A DNA stretch of 58,424 nucleotides, from contig JAQGDQ010001159.1 in NCBI GenBank assembly GCA_030141605.1, positions 1 through 58,424 of the forward strand, in the 5' to 3' direction. This document shows, piece after piece, positions 52,703 to 58,424 of the stretch (its first letter is position 1; each line of letters opens with the position of its first letter). Under the pieces are notes generated by a model. The model worked only from the letters and a program-made list of their open reading frames with translations, had not been told where the DNA came from and did no database searches. The DNA comes from Tubiluchus corallicola. Lineage: Eukaryota; Priapulida; Priapulimorpha; Priapulimorphida; Tubiluchidae. Position numbers and translations under genes: made by a program.

Positions 52703-53745
52703 TTAAAGGAAAACCCGACCCAATCTTGAACTACAGCTCAGAACAATCTACGCTATCAAATATTAAAAGGAAACACAATTTCAGGAATGACTTACATGAA
52801 AGAATTATTATCACAGGGACAGAACTTTGGTGTTACATGCATTTTGCCTGTCACTAGTTAGTCAGGCACTAGCGCCTGCATTTCGGAAAAACACTTCACA
52901 AAAAAACAGATGCAGTTCGGATCAGTTCAGATGTGTTACTTTGTGACGAATTGCACACGTTTGACAACTCATGCGTGAGCACCGCGGTAAATTTGAAAAT
53001 TGAATTTCTATCTTAAAACTTGTCTAGTTTTAGTACAAGTTGTATTCAGTTGTGACGTAGTGCATTCGTTCGAGAGCGCGCGATTTAACATCACAGTTGT
53101 AAATTTGAAAATTGAATTTTGAACTTAAAATTTGACGAGTTTTTTGTGTATCGCACGGAATGTTATTGTGCGTTCAGACGTAGAAACTTCTTTCGCAACT
53201 TGTTGCGCGACTTCTCTCTGAGAGAAGTTGCCAAGCAGTTGACACGTTGCAACAAGTTGCCAGAGAAGTTGCGAGAGAAGTTGCCAAACCGTTCACACGT
53301 TGCAAGAAGTTGCGAAAGAAGTTGCCAAACCCTTCACAGGTTGCAACAAGTTGCGAGAGAAGTTGCCAAGCCATTCACGGGTTGCAACAAGTTGCCGGAG
53401 AAGTTGCGAGAGAAGTTACCAAGCTCTTCACACATTGCAACAAGTTGCGAAAGAAGTTGCCAAACCCTTCACACGTTGTAAAAAGTTGCGAAAGAAGTTG
53501 CCAAGTCGTTCACACGTTGCAACTTTACTCTCAGAAAGAAGTTGCGTAACAAGTTGTGAGAGAATCCTGTACGTCTGAACGCGCCTCGCTTTCCCGAACA
53601 CGTTACATCGTGGAATATTTTTGCTGTTGAATATCGTGACGTCAATTGGGCTAGCCTTTGGCTATTAAATTTTGAACCTATTATTTAATTACTACAAACG
53701 CTCTAGCATTATTATAGGTGTTAAAATGTATACCTTTTCCGTACC
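52703..53745 (+). mobile_element. Family B TTAA element split by an insertion
   Basis: TTAAAGGAAAACCCGACCCA opens the copy. B sequence continues to about 53165, is interrupted, and resumes at about 53590 with CGTGGAATATTTTTGCTGTT and GTTAAAATGTATACC. Confidence 0.8.
53165..53590. mobile_element. MITE with GCGTTCAGACGTA termini and internal 41-bp repeats
   Basis: Left end TGCGTTCAGACGTAGAAACT and right end TACGTCTGAACGCGCC form an inverted repeat that continues inward for about 60 bp with mismatches (both contain CAACTTGTT(G/A)CGC). The interior has about six copies of a 41-bp unit (GTTGCGAGAGAAGTTGCCAA plus CGTTCACACGTTGCAACAA). The unit itself resembles the termini. As 41 is not a multiple of three, all three frames read nearly the same Lys/Glu/Val/Cys-rich peptide; these are not genes. 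Confidence 0.8.
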
Positions 53746-53975
53746 TGGTACTTGAAGTTTGCGAAGAATACGAAAACTAATTGTTTAATTTAAATGGAAT
53801 TTGGCAACTGTTTATAATTTTGTTTATAAATTTGTCCATTCAAGTCATCGAAAATGTCTTCGAAGTAACGTAGTGTTTAACAGCATTGCTATGAAGAAAC
53901 TTAGCTTAAGCATCTTCGTAAAAGACTAGAAAAGATTAGAGTGATTTATAACAAATTAACTGAACTGTGATTCTA
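53746..53975. other. Unassigned DNA
   Basis: Nothing recognised. Confidence 0.5.
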
Positions 53976-54185
53976 TTAAAGCAAAACCGGATTGGATCTT
54001 AAACTTTAGGTCAAAACAATCTATTGCTTTAAATATTGAAAGGAAACAAACTATCTTTCAAAAATAACTTACATGAAAGAATTATTACCACACAAACACA
54101 GTTTCACGTCCGCGCCACTAGTTCTTTACTGTTACATGCATTTCGCCATTCTCTGGTTAGACATAACAATTACTAACAGCCTACA
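53976..54185 (+). mobile_element. Family B TTAA element, 5' part, cut by a CT microsatellite
   Basis: TTAAAGCAAAACCGGATTGG start, then TTACATGAAAGAATTATTAC and GCATTTCGCCATTCTCTGGT. It stops where the CT tract begins. Confidence 0.8.
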
Positions 54186-54193
54186 TGATAATG

Positions 54194-55083
<890 letters not shown>

Positions 55084-55674
55084 CAATTATTGAATAACGC
55101 ATACATCTTAATAATAAATGCAAAAACCAGCTACAAGAATTAGCATCATAAATTCGTTACGTGTTTTAAATGAACTGGTTACCTTTTGCGCAACGCAACG
55201 ATCATAATCAATCAATATAGGATGAGAGGGATGGTACAGACAAACTCATTGGCAGCTCTGTGAGCGTATATACTACGAACTGAATAATATATGAGATTCG
55301 CTGATTAATGGACAGAGTAATTATTATCATTATCATTTCATTCTGTATCTTCTAGAATCGATCTTTTTTAGATTTAGAAATTTGAAATAGAGTCATATTC
55401 AATTACCATTATATTCACATATTTTTATATAAACAGCAAGCAAACAACAATACCCCTTTTTCAGAGTCAGTACTTCATTTTAGAGCAAGTTTTGTTTCCG
55501 CCTTTTTAATTCATTATTAGGCAATAATATATGCAATAATTTTTTTGAGTCGGTCAGCATGTAAAGTAATAATAGTTTAATGACTTCTGTGTAGGTAGTA
55601 CTGATGGAACTAAACTAAATTTCAAATAGCTTGTAGTCCACACTTTACTAGATTCAAACGCTTTCAAAAACTCA
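55084..55674. other. Unassigned AT-rich DNA
   Basis: Nothing recognised. Confidence 0.5.
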
Positions 55675-56290
55675 GAGCAAAATCGGACCCAATCTTAAAC
55701 AGCAGGTTAAAACAATCAACTCCTTAAAATATTGAAAGGAAACATACTTTTATATTTACATTATAGGAACATATATTTATTCAAAAATGACTTACGTGAA
55801 CGAATTATTACCCCACAAATACAATTTTACGTTCGCGCCAGCAGTTCCTCGCTGTTACATACATTTCGCCGTTCGCTAGTTAGACGGTCACTAGTGCCTG
55901 CATTTCGGAAACGCATTGCACAAAAAGCAGGTGCTGTACCTCTCTGTTCAGACGTGCTAGTTTGTGACGAACTACACACGTTCAACAGCTCATGTATGAG
56001 CACATTAGTAAATTTGAAATTTGAATTTTTATCTTAAAACTTGCTTAGTTTTGGTACAACACACTGAATATCTTACAGTCGCACTGTACTTCAAATTTCT
56101 CTTTCGCAAACACATGCAACACCCTCGTGGAATATTTTTACTGTTGAAAATTACGTTCGTTTGTGATGTCATCAATAGTTGGGCTCGCCAGCCGTTAATT
56201 AAGTTTTTAATTTAATATTTAATCATCAGAAACGCTTGGCAGCATTAACTGTGACTTAAAAATAGGTTAGTCATTCTGTCTTCCTCTAAA
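55675..56290 (+). mobile_element. Family B TTAA element, nearly full, about 615 bp
   Basis: AGAGCAAAATCGGACCCAAT at left to CATTCTGTCTTCCTCTAA at right. Contains every B block in order, including GTTTGTGATGTCATCAATAG and GGGCTCGCCAGCCGTTAATT. Confidence 0.83.
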
Positions 56291-56560
56291 TCGTATTACT
56301 AAAAACAGCCTTGGATGGAATATTATCTCATTGCAGTAAATATTAAAGAGAAAGACAACATTTATTTACGGTTGTTCATTTAACAGACAACGTTAGCACT
56401 AATGGCTATTTAGGGACTTACGCAACACACAAATAATAAATAACATGTAGGGTATATGCCCTAGCGTTTGTAGCTGCTAGTATCGGACACAAGACTGCGT
56501 GGTTGCTGTCCGAAATCTACACCACTCGTCTGCCCAACACAGGAATAAACAGAGAGGCTT
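56291..56560. other. Unassigned DNA
   Basis: Nothing recognised. Confidence 0.5.
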
Positions 56561-56817
56561 CGAATAATAATGATAATCTTTATTTAAAGTCGGCTTTTTG
56601 GATGAACAATTAACATTAGCTCAAACACTGTAAATAACAACCTACAACTACATAACAGAGACTATTATTACCCCACTTTTACCCTAAATACCACCACCAA
56701 GCAGGGCAACAGCCGGTAACATTTTTTTAAGTCTTTTGCATAACCCGGCCGCATTTTCGAACTCATGATCTCCCAGACCGAAAGCGGACGGGTTACCACA
56801 AGGCTAAACCGCCTGGT
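56561..56817 (-). mobile_element. tRNA-derived SINE, copy 2, complete
   Basis: On the minus strand it starts CCAGGCGGTTTAGCCTTGTG (A box), then CATGAGTTCGAAAATG (B box), a body with TTTAGGGTAAAAGTGGGGTA, and ends CGACTTTAAATAAAGATTAT with CATTATTATT. A tRNA head, unrelated body and AATAAAG plus ATT tail fit a SINE moved by a LINE of the CR1/L2 type. The tRNA of origin cannot be named with confidence. Confidence 0.83.
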
Positions 56818-56890
56818 CAAAACAGAAGCCGCCCGTGCAAGCTATTTTCCGGGAAAATTAAACTACAATTGTTTGCACTGTACAGTAATT

Positions 56891-57549
56891 TTAAAGCACA
56901 AGAAAACCCTTCATAAACATAAAACTTGAAAAATTCGTTTTGAAATTTTATACCACTTACATACTGCCTTTTTACATGCAGGACTTGCATCAGCAGTAAT
57001 GCTGTATAAAACATGTAAATTTAAACTCCAGCGATGACCGTTGGACGCAGCCATTTTAATGGTAGCTCGTTGGAAACAAGTTTAGATAACATTGAGTAAA
57101 GTTTGAAAAAATAATCAGCGCATTCATAGCGCACAAGTCACTAACTAAATAAAATTTAAAATTAATGTATCTTGTCAATGAGATTAAAATACGTTTTTTG
57201 GTTAGAGAGCGGTGTACCCCGGAGGGTGAAACAATTTAAATAATTAATAATTTTCTTTTTTAGTTACGCAAGTCTTTCTAGCAGGTAAGCGAAAATCTAA
57301 GTAATAGATTTGCACGGAAAGTCTTTTGAGATATAATTTAACATTGCCTTTTCTTCCCTTGATTTACGTTTGGTACATGTCATGTAATGGCGCGGTCTGA
57401 ACAGCATTGCGAGAATTTTTAAAATGAAAACAAACTAAAATTCCTTTCAGTGCGAGTACGATATACGCGTAAAATTGCTATAAAGTAATATAATTTTCAA
57501 GGCAATTTTTCTGAAACCTATTCTAAGTACGCCTTTTCTTGTCCTTTAA
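56891..57549 (+). mobile_element. Family A TTAA element, complete copy, 659 bp
   Basis: TTAAAGCACAAGAAAACCC at left, CTTTTCTTGTCCTTTAA at right, TTAA on both sides. Intact cassette: TTTTCTTTTTTAG | 21 nt (57264-57284) | GTAAGCG. A GTCCTTTAAT duplication follows at the 3' end. Confidence 0.87.
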
Positions 57550-57959
57550 TGTCCTTTAATGTACTTTAGTGGTAGATCTCGTGACTTATGTAAACCTGAA
57601 TGTAAAATTTTGTATCTAAACATTAGCTTTAAACATATTAATAATACCTTGTTCTACGTAGACAGGTGCTAAGTCCTTCTCCTAGTCACAGATCATCGCA
57701 CAAATGAACTCATTTTCTCGACACTGTCAAAACTGATCCGTCACAAGCAGTAAGAACACGTACGACACACACAGTTAAATGTCAGTAAAGTCAGTTGGTC
57801 GCATCTCTCACGCTGTGTGTGTTCAATAACAAAAACCGAGAACTCTAACGAAAAGAAGCCGCTCACACAACTGCCCTTCTACCAATCCTCATTACTGCTT
57901 GGCGAACGCTCAGCATTTCAATAACAAGTGCGCATGCGCCAAAGAGGCACGTTTATCTC
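57550..57959. other. Unassigned unique DNA
   Basis: No gene or repeat recognised. Confidence 0.45.
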
Positions 57960-58424
57960 AAGATAAAGGTGGACCGTATCGAAAACGTTTAATCTTATTA
58001 CGATGGATGCTAATTTTGCTACTCGAAAATATTTTATCTGATTTTAACGACTTTTAAAATTGTTTAACATTATGCAAAAAGTTTGAATTTTTGGAAAAAC
58101 AGGCGGGAGAGCAAAACTTGGGCGATTTTAAGCACTGAATTCAAATACTTTCACATTTTAGATGCAAACAAATACTGAAAGGAGTTTAATTTGTAGCAAT
58201 TTTCTAAATATATGTACTTTTACTTTTATATCGAAAAAAGAACAAATGATTAAAATATGCAAATAATTGGTGATGAATATTACATTTTTACAATGATCAT
58301 ATTTCATATTAAAATGATAATGATTGCTGAAACAAAGAGTAATTAGTACATGTTTAGTAACAAAGGATGAAATGGATACAAAACACCAGTTTAACGTGTT
58401 GCCCAAAAGTTTCTTTATTCTGAA
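57960..58424 (-). mobile_element. Family D dispersed element, copy 3, runs off the window
   Basis: AAAACGTTTAATCTTATTAC, GCTACTCGAAAATATTTTAT, AAACAGGCGGGAGAGCAAAA and GATGAATATTACATTTTTAC are the reverse of D copy 2 (34500-34860). Confidence 0.75.

Noticed and set aside
53119-53578. Lys/Glu/Cys-rich protein with repeats
   Set aside because: The 41-bp MITE repeat cycles through all frames and gives the same peptide in each. Start and end lie in transposon sequence.

Overview
The window is metazoan nuclear DNA, AT-rich, gene-poor and full of repeats. It looks like an invertebrate genome, but the phylum cannot be fixed from the sequence. The evidence is: HARBI1-type (PIF/Harbinger) transposase fragments, C-terminal relics of CR1/L2-like LINEs, a tRNA-derived SINE with a LINE-like tail, TTAA-flanked non-autonomous DNA elements, a degenerate TTAGGG-type block, and very many micro- and minisatellites. 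No rRNA gene, intact tRNA gene, CRISPR array, operon or intact transposase was found.

Layout. 1-7272 is a giant inverted repeat: two arms of about 2.34 kb around a 2.6 kb loop. Each arm holds a Harbinger-like element with a broken HARBI1 N-terminal fragment, a CTG/CAG microsatellite, a CTCF-like site and the 3' part of a TTAA element (family A). 7.6-8.1 kb is a second, smaller hairpin-like element. The only convincing host coding region is a single-pass membrane protein exon at 9621-10598 on the minus strand; I do not recognise its family. From 10.7 to 20 kb the sequence is mostly satellite arrays: GAT, ATTC and TAA microsatellites, a 43-bp array, two opposed 15-bp arrays and a 23-bp array. 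20-25 kb holds elements B, D, E and A, a SINE and a unique TAAT-rich stretch that could be regulatory. 25-34 kb holds a hAT-like MITE, three decayed retroelement pieces and one complete family A element. 34-42 kb holds D, F and B copies, a small exon-like ORF, two further tandem arrays and the telomere-like block at 42 kb. 43-58 kb is a mosaic of A, B, C and E elements, several new tandem arrays, a LINE 3' end, an approximately 890-bp CT tract and a second SINE copy.

Main theme. Two dispersed families, here called A and B, both end in TTAAAG(G/C)A-type termini beside TTAA, occur in both orientations and recombine with each other. They repeatedly act as seeds for new minisatellites. A 46-bp unit has expanded inside A, and a 23-bp unit that is essentially the terminal inverted repeat of B has expanded to about 23 copies. 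A 15-bp array sits inside another A copy. The intact A copies also carry a 21-nt segment bracketed by good 3' and 5' splice-site sequences. I regard the palindrome, the TIR-derived satellite and the A-borne micro-exon cassette as the most unusual features. All family names A-F are mine, and similarity statements rest on comparison by eye.
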